Numbered from the stretch's first letter, positions 48,102-59,547 are shown. The stretch: 64,000 bases of DNA from Lytechinus pictus (GCF_037042905.1 NC_087257.1:21306501-21370500), one strand, 5' to 3'. Numbers and translations: made by a program. The notes: generated from the sequence alone by a model not told the origin.

Positions 48102-48644
48102 CTCGGGGGGGGGGGGGGGGCACTACCATTGATGAGTGGATACCAGGCGTGACAAAAGAAATGCGTAAAAACAATCTCTTTTTCAAGATTGGTCACATTC
48201 CGTATGTAACGTAATGAGGGTGCAAAAAACACTGAAATAGTGAAAAAAGGGTATATATTTCGCTTGGAAAGCTACATGTTTATGGTCAAGTTTGTGAGGG
48301 TATTAAAGAGACAATAATACTTTATAAAGGATGTACTTTTTGCCCCAACACTACGTGTTTACAGTCCGATTTGAGTGAGGTGTGGCGGTACTAAACCTAA
48401 TGTAAGTAAAGGTAAAGCCGACATCTGTGACATACTAAATATCGCTGTACTTGTTTAGGGGGTCAATTCAGGGAATACTTGTCAAGGGTATCGTTTTGTT
48501 TCCAATACTTGCTAAGGGTAGGGTTTGTTTGTTAAGGGTTGCATTTTAAGAATATGGAAAATACTTGTTTAGGGTTCTTTTCGAAACCACATGGTCGTGC
48601 CTGGTATCGACTCATCAATGGAAGTGCCCCCCCCCCCCTCCGAG
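48102..48644. mobile_element. TIR element with poly-G/poly-C ends, type 1
   Basis: The left end is CTC plus G16 followed by CACTACCATTGATGAGTGGA and TACCAGGC. The right end is its inverse, GCCTGGTATCGACTCATCAA, TGGAAGTG, C12, TCCGAG. The interior has repeated ACTTGTTTAGGGT / ACTTGCTAAGGGT words. No coding frame is evident. It lies in the AT-hook gene intron 5-6. Confidence 0.8.
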
Positions 48645-48983
48645 TATTCAGTGTTGGGCAAGTTTCAAATCTTGGGGTGTTCATTAGGTATGAAGTATGA
48701 CTCAAAGTCATGCTTGAACCAACATGCATATCTAATTCACATTCTTATTGATAGATGTGTGGTAGTGCACACTCACTGACCATTAATCGACCAGTGCAGT
48801 GGTGTGAATTTTTACTGGTCATTCTGAACATGAATTGGAATTCAATTATATTTTAGTCTCACTTGAGCTTTTGTGAAACACCCCCCCCCCCCAGTTTTTC
48901 CTATATTGATAATGCTGAATGCAGTTGCATGCAATATGTGCTTATATTCCGTCATGTTCATTTCAATATTTTTTTTTGTGCAG

Positions 48984-49055
48984 ATTCTGATTCTGAGCAA
49001 GACAGAAAGAAGAGAAAATCGCCACAAAAATCAGCTACAAAGAAAGGTGTAAAAG
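48984..49055 (+). CDS. AT-hook chromatin protein, visible exon 6
   Basis: A short exon of 72 bases lies between TTTTTTTGTGCAG and GTGAGG. It encodes DSDSEQDRKKRKSPQKSATK plus KGVK, with split codons at both ends matching the neighbours. KKRKSPQK could serve as a nuclear localisation signal. Confidence 0.7.
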
Positions 49056-49238
49056 GTGAGGGCAGAAGAGCTCTTTGAGTTGGCTGTCTCACTTAGATGT
49101 TTTAGCCACCGTACGCTGATGTACTGTACGTGTGGCCAACCATTTTCTCCTTTAATCCCATTTCTTCAGATCTATTAATATTGCGTTTTGTAATCACCAC
49201 AAAATATCAAGATTTCAAATTCTGTATAAAATTATGTG

Positions 49239-49703
49239 ACCAACCACCTGAAAACCAACAATAACCCGCCCAAAATAAATTGTGAGATTTTCATTGAGCT
49301 TGGAAAAGTACATTTTAAGCTTTGAAATGATATATAACCTGTCAATATTGTTCAACAATGACCCTCACAAGTCTTGATTTGAATGCAGAAGAAATTTAGT
49401 GAGAGCTTCAAAAAATAAGGAGAAAACAAGGTTTGAATTTTGGGATTCACTCAAGCATGACATGTGCACACTGTGCAATCTCGGTGAAACTTCCAAAGCA
49501 GTACGCAGAAAACTTGTGTCAATGAAAATCTTGAATCTTGACTTTTTTCAACTTTACAACTTCAAATTCTGACATCATGATGGGGAAGAATTGCTCTTCC
49601 CGTTAAAGTAATTTTCATATTTTTGAAGACCAAATTACTATTTTGGCTATTTACAGATAATCTTCCCTGGCAATTTATTGTTGGTGTTGGGGTTGCTGGT
49701 AAC
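49239..49703. repeat. Dispersed repeat, copy 2 (pair with 15584-15993)
   Basis: Shares the order GAATGCAGAAGAAATTTAGT, GGAAGAATTGCTCTTCC, AAGACCAAATTA and ATCTTCCCTGGCAAT with copy 1. It lies in the intron before the terminal exon. Confidence 0.6.
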
Positions 49704-49996
49704 ATATGAAGAATAATTTGTTTTCTTAACAAAAGGTAATTATTGATATCAATATGGGAATAAAAAAGGGCATATCATGGATAAACTTATGGTTGGCTTG
49801 TGGTGACCAAAACTCTCAGGTGTGACAGCTCCTTATGTTGATTTTAAGCGCTAAGCATTTGTGAGTACCTTTCCTGAAAATATTTGTCTGCTTCCTAGTT
49901 TGAAAATGTTAATTTAATATCAGAATAAAGAAATTGTATCAAAATATAATTTTACCTCCATCGATAATTAGTTTATTTTTCTCTCATTTCAAACAG

Positions 49997-50820
49997 GAAA
50001 AAAGAGATCACAGAAGAAAGAAGACAAGGGGAAGGAAAAAAAGATGAAGAAAAAGAAGAAAATGAAGAAGAAGAAGTGTCGGAAATCTGAGACGGATGGG
50101 TCAACAGGAGAAACCTCTTGGGATGATAAAAGCGAGGTCACCGGAAGCGCAACATCCGGTACGGAGACCGAGTCATCGCCACGGAAACGGCGAGGTCGGA
50201 AGAGGAAGCGAGGGTCGTCTCCAAGCGGGGCTGAGAGTAGTGATGGGAGGAAGAAGGGGAGTGTTTCAGACTCTGATGGGCTGAAAGATGGGTGGTTTGA
50301 GAGTGATAGGGATGAGCTGGGGACTTCCCCTATAAAGGGGAAATCCCCCATAGGACAGACTTCACAGATTTCCTTCTACGACTCCGACGATGCTGTCACA
50401 GGTGCGAGGAGTGAGGATGAGGAGTTTACCTCTCTGAAGCGGAAGAGACGGGGGCGACCAAAGAAGTCGGTCATGCCAGAAGAAGACATATGGAGTAAAC
50501 TTGGAAATATGAACCGTCATCAGGATGGTTGGGTCAGTGATGGCGGACCCAGCTCCGGTGTCCGTGTTGACTTTAGTAGAGACGGATCGGAAGCTGTGAA
50601 GAGAACGCCACCTAAGAAAATATTACTCGGTGTGAAAAAGACACCACGGAAGGACTCACCTGTGCAGGAATCTGGGAAGGGAGTGACTGTTCAAGATGGG
50701 AATGGGGTGGAGAAACCACAGGAGGAGAAGAGGAAACGGGGAAGGAAGCCGAAGGGTGCAGTAGAGAGATCCCCAAGGAAATCATCAAGACCAAGAAAGG
50801 TGGTCAAGTATGAGACTTGA
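49997..50820 (+). CDS. AT-hook chromatin protein, terminal exon
   Basis: The acceptor TTTCAAACAG precedes 824 bases ending in TGA. The exon starts with a long lysine tract, then acidic/serine stretches alternating with basic motifs. RKRRGRKRKRG lies at about residues 330-340 of the joined protein, the canonical AT-hook core RGRPKK at about 419-424, and RGRKPKG near 515. The C-terminus is SPRKSSRPRKVVKYET. Many SP and SD dipeptides suggest phosphorylation by proline-directed kinases and CK2. Codon use is more GC-rich than the flanks, which supports real coding. Confidence 0.8.
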
Positions 50821-50955
50821 TCACTTTACTTGTAAAGGATGAACTTGTATTGAAGAAGCTGTTTTAATGGAGTAAAATATATCAATCTGTCATTGCCATT
50901 TCAGTCATCAACCATACAAATGCCATCATCAGCTGTCATTTATTAAGCTTATAAT

Positions 50956-50961
50956 AATAAA
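50956..50961 (+). promoter_or_regulatory. Candidate polyadenylation signal
   Basis: AATAAA lies about 136 bases after the stop of the AT-hook gene, in an AT-rich stretch. A SINE begins shortly after it, so this is the most economical 3' end. No transcript evidence is available. Confidence 0.45.
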
Positions 50962-50977
50962 AATATAGGTATAATTA

Positions 50978-51207
50978 CCCAAGGGTAGCCACTTCAGTTT
51001 CGAAAACTGTTCTACCAGCGGGCCCTGCTGTTACCCCGGCTTTAGCTGAGCTGCTAGGCGCTCAAGCATTCAAAGAATTTCTCACCTCACCTTGGTTGAG
51101 TACAGCACAATGTGGATGAGTTTCTTGCGCCATGGCTGGGATTCGAACCCATGACCCTCTGTTTCAAAGTCAGAAGACTAATCCACTAGGCCTCAACGCT
51201 CCACATT
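50978..51207 (-). mobile_element. tRNA-derived SINE
   Basis: On the minus strand a tRNA-like head has a perfect B box, GGTTCGAATCC (51139-51149), and an A-box-like CTAGTGGATTAGTC. The body shares CAGCACAATGTGGAT and ACCTCACCT (plus-strand reading) with the SINE at 29656-29944. It lies just past the candidate poly(A) signal of the AT-hook gene. Confidence 0.8.
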
Positions 51208-51445
51208 GGTTCTCATTCTGTACTTTCACTTCAGTCTTATTTGAGTTGCAGTGCTAATTGATGCAAGAATCCTTGTAGCAAAATAGTCAAATAATTGCCT
51301 TGGGTTGGAGCAGTATTTCAGACTATCATGTGAAATACAAGTAACTCTAGCTGCCTATTTCAAATCTTGTGGGTCCACAGAAATCTGTTCGACCCGGGCG
51401 AAGTTCGAAAAGAATGTGTTAATAGGACATCTTTTGCATAATCTG

Positions 51446-51664
51446 GGGGGTGTTTCTCAAAGATTTAAGTATGACTTAGAGTCGCACTTAAATGCCGACG
51501 GGTACATGATGATGATATGAAACGCGCAATCTTATTGATCAATACGCAGTAGCATGCGTCCTCTTGCCATGATCTGACAATGCGGTAATGCCTTTTATAA
51601 CGCACACAACTAGACATTTAAGTTCGACTGTAAGTCATACTTAAATCTTTGTGAAACACCTCCC
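51446..51664. mobile_element. MITE, GGGGGTGTTTCTCAAAGA ends
   Basis: Inverted arms of about 40 bases: GTGTTTCTCAAAGATTTAAG, TATGACTTAGAGTCG and the complement CTTAAATCTTTGTGAAACAC. The total is about 219 bp. Confidence 0.8.
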
Positions 51665-52543
51665 TGGTCTGAAATAATGCTTCGAGACAAATATTTATGG
51701 AAGGTCAACCTATGAAGAGTCATTGCATCTTGCAGTTCAAATTTTGCCAAAGACAAACAGATTTCTGCGGTCCCCAAGACATTCATTTTGGACAGATTCA
51801 CTTGAACGTGTTTATGCAGCATTGATGTGCACATGGTATAATGTTGATTCCTTTGTCTACTTATATTGTTCTGCACATGTTATATGAAATGGTGTGTAGA
51901 AAACCTTTTAGAAAAAATAGATATTCCATGATGTGCCCGCCACTTTAAAGAGAACCTGTAACCTTTTTCTTGGCATCTAAACAGTTTTTATCTTGAATGC
52001 CTCCCAATGAAAATGTGCTGGTAACAGTTTTCAAATGAATTTTTCATACTTTCCAGTGTTAACTCCTTATTACCACCTTCCGCCTGAATGACAAAATGTA
52101 AGCAAAATATATTTCACCATGTCATAGCATATGCACAATAAGTACAATTCATTTCAGCAGTGTTTTTTTTTTTCATTTTATTTGCTTCATTTGATCATGT
52201 ACATAAAATTTGTAAATATGTATATTCCAGCTTGTTTTTTAAGAAGACAATTAAAAGATTAATAATCTTTGATACCAATTTGTCTTTGAGATATGTTCTT
52301 GAGTGAAAATTTGTGTGATGTTGGGATAGTGCTTTTGAGTGATAAAAAGTTGTTTGTTCTATGAAAATTCTACAATTTCTGTTCATGACCATTGGAAGGG
52401 GGTATGAGACAAGCTAATGAATTTGTTGGTTATTTCTGAGCAATCAGAGTGGTCAAGCAAGAGAAAAATTTCACTCCTTTTATAGGCATTTTTCTTTTGC
52501 ATCTTCAAAATTTAATAAAAGTGTATTTAAGCAAACCCATCTG
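51665..52543. other. No gene seen
   Basis: AT-rich sequence downstream of the AT-hook gene without recognisable coding or repeat structure. Confidence 0.45.
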
Positions 52544-52694
52544 AGGAGTGTTTCATCAACATTTTTGTCTGACATGTTGGACCTGATATCTTTCCTTGAT
52601 TCTGATTGTCTCTGTAGCACTGTTACTAGGGTAAATATAAGATAAAACGAGGCTTGTCGGATAAAACATCCAAGTCCTTTCATGAAACCCTCCC
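52544..52694. mobile_element. Small MITE, GTTTCAT type
   Basis: Ends AGGAGTGTTTCATCAACATT and CTTTCATGAAACCCTCCC are inverted. Further words TGTCTGACATGTT and TTGTCGGATAAAACA pair weakly. Confidence 0.55.
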
Positions 52695-52737
52695 TCGTTT
52701 CTTTGTGCGCACCAGGTTTTAAGACTGACTTTAAGCT

Positions 52738-53113
52738 GGGGGGGGGGGCAGTCAAATGTATTGCTGTACACATGCGTGACCAAATTATTCCAAACACCCC
52801 GAAACATGTTTTGTGTGCAAAATAACCCCATAAACAAGTTTTTTGTGGGCTTTATTTACACATTTTGGCCCCTAAACAAGTTGTCGCCAGAATATGACCC
52901 TGGGGAAAAACATACCCTAAACACGTTTGACCCTGCGATTGACCATTGACCAGTCTTCCAAAACCACCTTTTTAATTGAAAATCAGTGTTTTTGATACCC
53001 TTAACGAGTGCTTGAGTTGCCCGCATCCAAAACTGAAAAAACAACCCTTTAAACACGTTTTTTGGGTCACGCATGTGTACAGCAATATATTTGACTGCCC
53101 CCCCCCCCCCCCC
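52738..53113. mobile_element. TIR element with poly-G/poly-C ends, type 2
   Basis: Left: G11 then CAGTCAAATGTATTGCTGTA and CACATGCGTGACC. Right: GGGTCACGCATGTGTACAGC, AATATATTTGACTG, then C16. The interior repeats CCTAAACA(A/C)G(T/TT) words, the complement of those in the element at 48102-48644, although the terminal repeats differ. Open frames across it on the minus strand are Pro/Gly artefacts. Confidence 0.8.
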
Positions 53114-53282
53114 GGTCCAATAATTTGAGCAGCTAATATCTGTGCAAAAATGAGATGTGTAAAACAGAGGAAAGGAAACACCATTGGTAGAAAGGAAGAG
53201 AAAAAGAATAGATGAGAGGGGAGAAGAAGAGTATAAGAGGTGCAGAGGGAACAGATGAGGAAGATGGAGAAATAAAACTGGA

Positions 53283-54260
53283 GGAACTTTGAGATGGGAG
53301 GGCAAGAACAGGGGGAGAAAGATATGGAGCTTAGAGAGGGGAGATAAGGAGCTATTAAGAGAGGGGAAGATATGGAGCTTTAATAGAGGGGGAGAGATAA
53401 GGAGCTTAGAGAGGGGGGAGGGATGGAGCTCTAATAGCGGGGGAAAGATATGGAGCTTAGAGAGGGAGATATATGGAGCTTAGAGAGGGGGGATATGGAG
53501 CTTTTATAGAGGAAGATATGGAGCTTAGAGAGGGGGAGATATGGAGCTTGAATAGAGGGGGGGATATGGAGCTTAGAGAGGGGGAGATATGACATTTATA
53601 CCCTTTTTACACAGGATTTTCTTAGCCCCTGACTATCGCTAACCCCGTACTATCCTTAACCCCGTACTATTTTTTTCCTTTTCACACATGCCAAATTGTT
53701 ATTGCTAACCCCGGATAATGAATGCTTGCTTTTCACACACGAAACTCGCTAACCCCGGACTAGTGGTAGCTCATCATTCACTCGTACCCTTTTTACGCAC
53801 GCTAAAATTGTCTTAACCCCGTACTATAGGTGGGGCTAAATTGCCATTTAGCCCCACCTATAGTACGGGGTTAAGCTTAGCCCACTTTCGTTTTACACTA
53901 GCTATCTTAACCCCGTACTATCGCTCTTAGCACCGCAATTGCTGGGATAACCCTGCTTTTTTGCAGGGCCAAATAATCCCGTACTAAAGGTGGGGTTAGC
54001 CCACTTTGCAAAAATGCTGTGTAAAAAGAAAGTGGGCTAAGCTTAACCCCGTACTATAGGTGGGGCTAAATGGCAATTTAGCCCCACCTATAGTACGGGG
54101 TTAAGGAAATTTTAGCGTGTGTAAAAAGGGTATTAGAGAGATGGAAGATATGGAGCTTAGAAAGAGGGAAGATATGGAACTTAGAACAGGGGAGAGATGA
54201 ACTGAGAAGAGGGGGTAAGATATGGGATATATACAGTTTAGAGAGGAAGAAAGATATAAA
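53283..54260. repeat. GATATGGAGCTTAGAGAGGGG minisatellite, interrupted
   Basis: About a dozen imperfect units of 24-30 bases built on GATATGGAGCTTAGAGAGG lie at about 53320-53595 and resume at 54134-54240 after the inserted MITE. Purine-rich strand bias is strong. Confidence 0.85.
53599..54132. mobile_element. Harbinger-like MITE, 'TTAACCCC' family copy 3
   Basis: A 534-bp element flanked by TTA (53596-53598, 54133-54135) with ends TACCCTTTTTACAC and GTGTAAAAAGGGTA. It contains two 64-bp palindromes (53812-53875 and 54042-54105), each with 29-base perfect arms starting CTTAACCCCGTACTATAGG. They are reverse complements of each other in the spacer (TTGCCA against TGGCAA). It is inserted within the minisatellite. 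Confidence 0.88.
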
Positions 54261-54399
54261 GCCTCGAGAGAAAACAAAGTTTGGAATGGCTGAAATGATA
54301 GAGAAGAGAATAAAGGGGGAAAGAAAAAGCAATGGATAGGTAAAAGCGAAGTTCAAGAAATCAGAAATATTTATAGGGACACCAATGAAACTCAAAGAA

Positions 54400-55151
54400 G
54401 CAATGCATTCAGAAAAACAATACTTTTTGAAAAGTTGTGATGTTTCTTTTTATTTTTTATATATATTACATTCCTAGAAAACTATACAGTTGTAAATCAA
54501 AACTCCATTACCCAACAAATAGATTCCACGATCACAAAAAAAAAAACGGACAGCAACACCTGTTTTGACGATTGAAAATAAAATATCCTTCCTTTTTACC
54601 ACTTCCAATGAAAAATTTATCTTCTTCAGATCTCTAGCTGTACATAATGTTACGTTCAGATCACAATTGAATTGAATTCTTTCGAAATGCCAGACTGTAT
54701 TTGTGGATAGTTTGGATACAAGGATACAAAGAGCTTGACGTGATATGAAAAGCTGAAGTATATACAGTTAATTAAATCAAAATCAAGATGTGGGTTATTT
54801 CAAGTCAACCATTAGTATCATTGACAAATAAATAATTGCCCACTTTTTTTCCAATTTTTTAGCTGTTTAGTCCAAATTATTTTCTTTCTTCTTATATATA
54901 TTATATATCTTCTAGATATAATTTGATGTCCATGTTCTATATTCATGCTACTGTTGCTGTTTTATATATGTATTTTTCAATGTAAATGTATGTTTCAAAT
55001 TGAAAATGAAGATTGAAATTGAAACGATTTCAGAGAAGTTTCTAATTATGGATAATAAAACTTGGGACGGGTAAAATCATGGTTTCCATATCCTGTTGAT
55101 GTTGGGCTAAATAAATATTGACACCCATATATTATATATTATGCAGTTTGA
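54400..55151. other. No gene seen
   Basis: AT-rich, with an ATATATTATATAT-type run near 54890. No element ends recognised. Confidence 0.45.
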
Positions 55152-55488
55152 TTGAACCCATGGTTTACGCAGATTTCCTGAATAAATCAGCTTATTTACA
55201 GGGTATATAAAAAAAAGTCCAACGCTGATGCGCACTTTTGTTAGTGCACAAAATTGATGCCTGTTGACGTGGTTATCCACGCTATTTTATTTGTGAGTCC
55301 ACTGTTTTGAATTAAAGAGTCCACTCTTTAAAAAGTGGACTCGTGAATAAAATAGCATACTCAACCATGGCAACAGGCATCAATTTGGTGCACTGTGACA
55401 AAAGCGCGCATCAGCATTGGACAGTTTCTAATATATGCGGTAAATTAACGTAATTTATGCAGGAAATCTGCATAAACCATGGGTTCAA
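55152..55488. mobile_element. Long-hairpin MITE, 337 bp
   Basis: The arms pair over most of their length: TTGAACCCATGGTTTACGCA with TGCATAAACCATGGGTTCAA, and further in CGCTGATGCGCACTTTTGTT, TGATGCCTGTTG and AGTCCACT with their complements. The centre is AGTGGACT/AGTCCACT. An RNA copy would fold into a hairpin of roughly 165-base arms. Confidence 0.85.
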
Positions 55489-58400
55489 CCGATGGTTTTC
55501 AAAACCACCTTTGTGAATTCGGGCCTAAGAGTTTAACTTCAAGTTGTGAATAACCCATTAGAGACTGGCTAACTGAGCTATAACACACATTTTCACAGAC
55601 TCCAAGCTGTATATACAGTATGTGGTTTCCACCTCCAACTGATTAGAGTACCAATAAGCACATAGCCAATGCCCTTAGGTGCGCTCTCTTTGATAACTGC
55701 AAATAATGTAGAGCATGATATTACATGTAAATGCTGCATGTAAGTGTGAATTTCAGTCGATAGAATGCATTTTCATGGAGCACTCCCTGGATAAAGACAT
55801 ATCTCATCACAGTAGGGGAAAATATTGAGTTACTTAATATTTAAACAATGTACAAAACGCTCAAATTGGCATCATTTTTTTTCTGATGAATCACCTTAGA
55901 ATAAATGAAAAACAATATTGACATATTTCATTTCTATTTCTTTTTCAAATCCAACCTTATTTCTGGGTAGATATTCCCTTTTAAGAGATCTTGTTGGTTA
56001 CGCAAGTTTTCCTTTCATCTATAATTTCTTCATATGTTACATATGATGTACATGTACCTACATGTATCATGCTTGCAATACATGTCAAGTACAATTTTGA
56101 TTGGTAATATTATGATGTAGATGATGAATCATAGAGGAATGTCAATCACAGCAATATATGACAGAAAGATCAAAACAATCTTCTAAAAGTATAGTAAAAG
56201 GCACATTGTTCAATTTGTACAATAATAAATGTAACACATATAAACATACAGAAAATATCCAGCTACAGTACATGTATGCTTTCTACACCAAGTCTATCCT
56301 CCAAGTAAATACACTTCACTTTTAATAAATTTCCTCATGGCAAACGATGCAAATTTTGAGTTTCATAATACCTGCGCAGAAGTCGCACCAATATTGCGAT
56401 GGCACTTGAATGCATTAATCGTCATAGATTTGGTCAACAAAAGTGTGCACAACAGCCGTGCATCCAATCACTGTGGTAGTCTCTCTAAGTGACAAAAAAA
56501 ACTCATTTTAAACGCCATTTTCTGGGATCTCACATATAGTTCTTCTGATTAATCATACTTGCGCTTGGGAAGAAGATATCTTCTTCAAATTTTCCATTCT
56601 TAATCCCAGCCCAAGAAAAAAATAATGCTCGACCAAAAAGCCTCTTATGAAAACGTTGGTGGTGTGTGTATTATGAAACGCATAATTTGCATACATTCTA
56701 TACCACAAGTATACAGTACATGTCCAATTCTTCCACATGCATGAAGTATTTGAAATGGCAGCCGGTAATGACTGAAGATTTCATTTTCTTATACTCATAC
56801 TTCATGTCATGCTTTCATAATATTGCTGCTACATGAACACATGTTTTGAACCGATGCAGCATTGGCTATACAAAGCATTGTTATTGTAAATTATATCAAT
56901 AAAATAACAACTTTTTCTACCGCACCTAAGTCATATATAGACAAAATACTCGAAAATAATTTGCTTCTGCGAGTTGTATAGTAATAATGAGCAATACATA
57001 AATGTCAAATGAAATAATGAAATGTAAGCAAAGAAAGAGTAAACAAATAAAAATTGCAATGTTTTGGCTGCAACTACTACATGTAGGTTTTGGCAGGCAA
57101 TGTAGAACAAGTGGCCTGCATTCATTGTACATTGCATTTGAACAGGATGGCCGAGCCCTGAAATACCGGTAAGCTCATTTGTGCTAGTCATGCTGCTATT
57201 GGCTTTTTTGATATTTTCAATATGTTTGCAAGTTCAATTTTCCAATGAGCATTTTTATTACATTGCCATTATAAGGATTTTCTTTTCCTTCACATATATT
57301 TTAATATTAAAAAAAAAATTTTTGATGCAACAAAAAATGGGCATAGAGTGTTTAAATATTTCCTCTTTATGTTAGAAAAATGTTAAAACGGCTGTTTTCG
57401 ACTCGCTGTACGGCCGCCATAGAGCAAATGTGACCGAGGTATAATAATCATATCTTATCAATGATTTTCATGATTTTTTATTTTTGAGTTACTTTATTAT
57501 TATTTTTGGGGGTATCTGCATCAAAAGTTATTGAACAAAGCCATAAAATGTGATCCTAAATGTATTAAAATGCAGACTTTGGTCAACTGCTTGACTTGGG
57601 CCTTGAACCCACAACCTCTTAGGTGACAAGTAGGTTCCTTGCCAACTGGTCCAACTCCCCCTTTCATACATGTATTTCACATTGCTTTGGTCCCACATAT
57701 ACAACTTAATGATGTATCACCAACATCAAAGAATACCAGACAAAACATTCATAAAAAATTTCACAGTTACAGCTGATGCAAATTCCAAGTATAAAAAAAG
57801 GCAGGAATTCAATGTTATTCTAATAACATTGTGCCACATACATTACATCATTCCTTCCTACTCTACAAAACCTCAAGCTGGGTTTATCACTAATCCATAC
57901 ACTAGTACTTCTGAAGACTCATTCCGACATGATGCCACAAAGCTCAGCTATATTGTTGTGTTTCATGAAAGAATGAATGACTTTACACGTGACTGGCGAC
58001 CCTTTCTTGTGCTACAAGATATATCTCTACGTAGCTGACCTAGCACCTAAGAACATGTTCCAATCGTGTATAAAGTCATGCCTTACTTTATGAACAGCCT
58101 TATGAAACACCTGAGGTGTCAGAAAACTGAAGCAGGGGTATCATTTTGTGGCAAGGTGACAAAAACCTACGGTCCTATCAAATTCTTGTTTAGAGTTAGC
58201 ACTAACTCAAAGAAATAATCTGTCCAGACTTACGCAGACAAACTCATGACAACATTCCATTCAACTGACCAAGGCGTAATAACAAAATTATTATGACGCT
58301 TATTCAGGTGCCTTAGTACCAGAAGGGTCCTTCGTCAAGACAAAACAGTGATTTCAAAAAAAAATTAAGCAATATTTCATAAATCGTTTGCAAGTAATGT

Positions 58401-59547
58401 CGGACAATTTTGCAAAGCACAGACCTTCACTATCTTTTTACTATTTGATGATCAAATGGTGAGAAAACTAATTGGAAAAGATCAAATTATCTGTATTAAG
58501 AGTCAAGACAATGAATCCCCATCCTGCTTGAGAGAGGAATGAGAATTATGACTCAAATAACATGAATCATGACATCATCATGACATCATAATGTAACCAT
58601 TGTCAGGAGTTTCCATGACAATGGGCTACTTTTCAAGGCTTGAAGCATGATATGTGCATTTGCTATTAAGCACAAGTCATGCAATTTATGTCATCATATC
58701 TGAAAACTATACAATTCCTGACCTTTGTCGCATAATATCTGAACAAGGCCTCACATTCTGGAATAAAACACATCTAAATACAAACAAACAAAAAACCAAA
58801 ACCTCAAAAATCACTGAAAAAAAATACAAACATGGTGTCTTACACCGCTCAGAAGGAACAAAATCTGAATTATTACAATAAAGAAAGCTGAAGGAAACAT
58901 GCATATATTTCAGTTGTGTTACATCATTGATTTTTCTTACGTTTTCATTTATAAGGCAAAAATATTCAAAAGCAAAGCAATATTTACAGAATGAGAGAAA
59001 AAAATCCTAAAATATGCTGCCCTGTTCTCAAGAATAAGGATTTCAATTTTTTTTTGTTTATTGAATAAATATTAAAGATGCTCGAACAGATAATAATACG
59101 AAGGACTAATTAATCCCATCATTCTAAAATAAAGCAATATTATAATCTAATGAAAAGAAATTCATCCAGACACTACCTGTAGGCACTACTTTCATTGTCC
59201 AAATACACAAACATGATAACACTGTGACTTCAGCTTTGGCCATTTCCAATAAAATGAAATACAAATGTACTACTGAGTTGACCTTATCAATATGGGAGCT
59301 TTAAAGAGCGATTGCAGTTGACGCGATGGTGAGAGGTTTTGTTCTGTCAAATAGACTTTGTTAACCTTATTAAATAATTATGTTGACTTAGGCACCATAG
59401 CAAAATTCGGAGTTAAGTCTTTCACCCTGGAATCCCAGCATCTTTTCATCAGGAATCTTCACATTCATTATAGATATAACGATGGGAAATGCAAGAAAGT
59501 CGCTGTGCAAGATGAATAGTGCGAATACATAGCCTATTCTTGCTTAA
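55489..59547. other. Element-poor AT-rich stretch; no gene recognised
   Basis: Several open frames (for example 57670-58038) show no recognisable domain, no splice context and ordinary AT-rich composition. Only a SINE-like B-box fragment near 57600 was recognised. The stretch lies downstream of the ZMYND11-like stop on the minus strand. Confidence 0.4.
57575..57660 (-). mobile_element. tRNA-like SINE fragment
   Basis: On the minus strand GGTTCAAGGCC fits the pol III B box, and GGAGTTGGACCAGTTGGCAA resembles an A-box region, with tRNA-like spacing. Only the head is recognisable. Confidence 0.5.

Larger units (their letters stand above)
17142..50820 (+). other. Gene span: putative AT-hook chromatin protein (5' end not found)
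   Basis: Seven exons join in a single frame: 17142-17282, 18021-18119, 44260-44372, 46178-46307, 46823-47069, 48984-49055 and 49997-50820. Together they are 1626 bases, 541 residues plus a stop. Every junction keeps frame and has GT and AG, including the split codons at 44372/46178, 47069/48984 and 49055/49997. Residues 1-118 are predicted mostly helical. Residues about 125-135 are an acidic patch. From about residue 162 onward the protein is rich in Lys, Arg, Ser and Glu with AT-hook-like motifs. A nuclear, DNA- or chromatin-associated role is inferred from composition. The first visible exon opens mid-protein, so upstream exons are missing. The second visible intron is 26 kb and holds a whole C1q gene on the other strand; further exons of this gene could be hidden there. 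Confidence 0.75.

Noticed and set aside
52856-53305. 149-codon minus-strand frame
   Set aside because: It crosses a poly-G-ended transposable element and purine-rich minisatellite; the composition is low-complexity.
53283-53595. CRISPR-like array
   Set aside because: Units are contiguous and imperfect with no unique spacers; it is a eukaryotic minisatellite.
54078-54395. 105-codon minus-strand frame of Phe/Ser/Leu
   Set aside because: It covers the end of a MITE and the minisatellite; its repeats follow the DNA repeat.
57670-58038. 122-codon frame on the plus strand
   Set aside because: No recognisable domain, ordinary AT-rich composition and no promoter or splice signals; length is compatible with chance.
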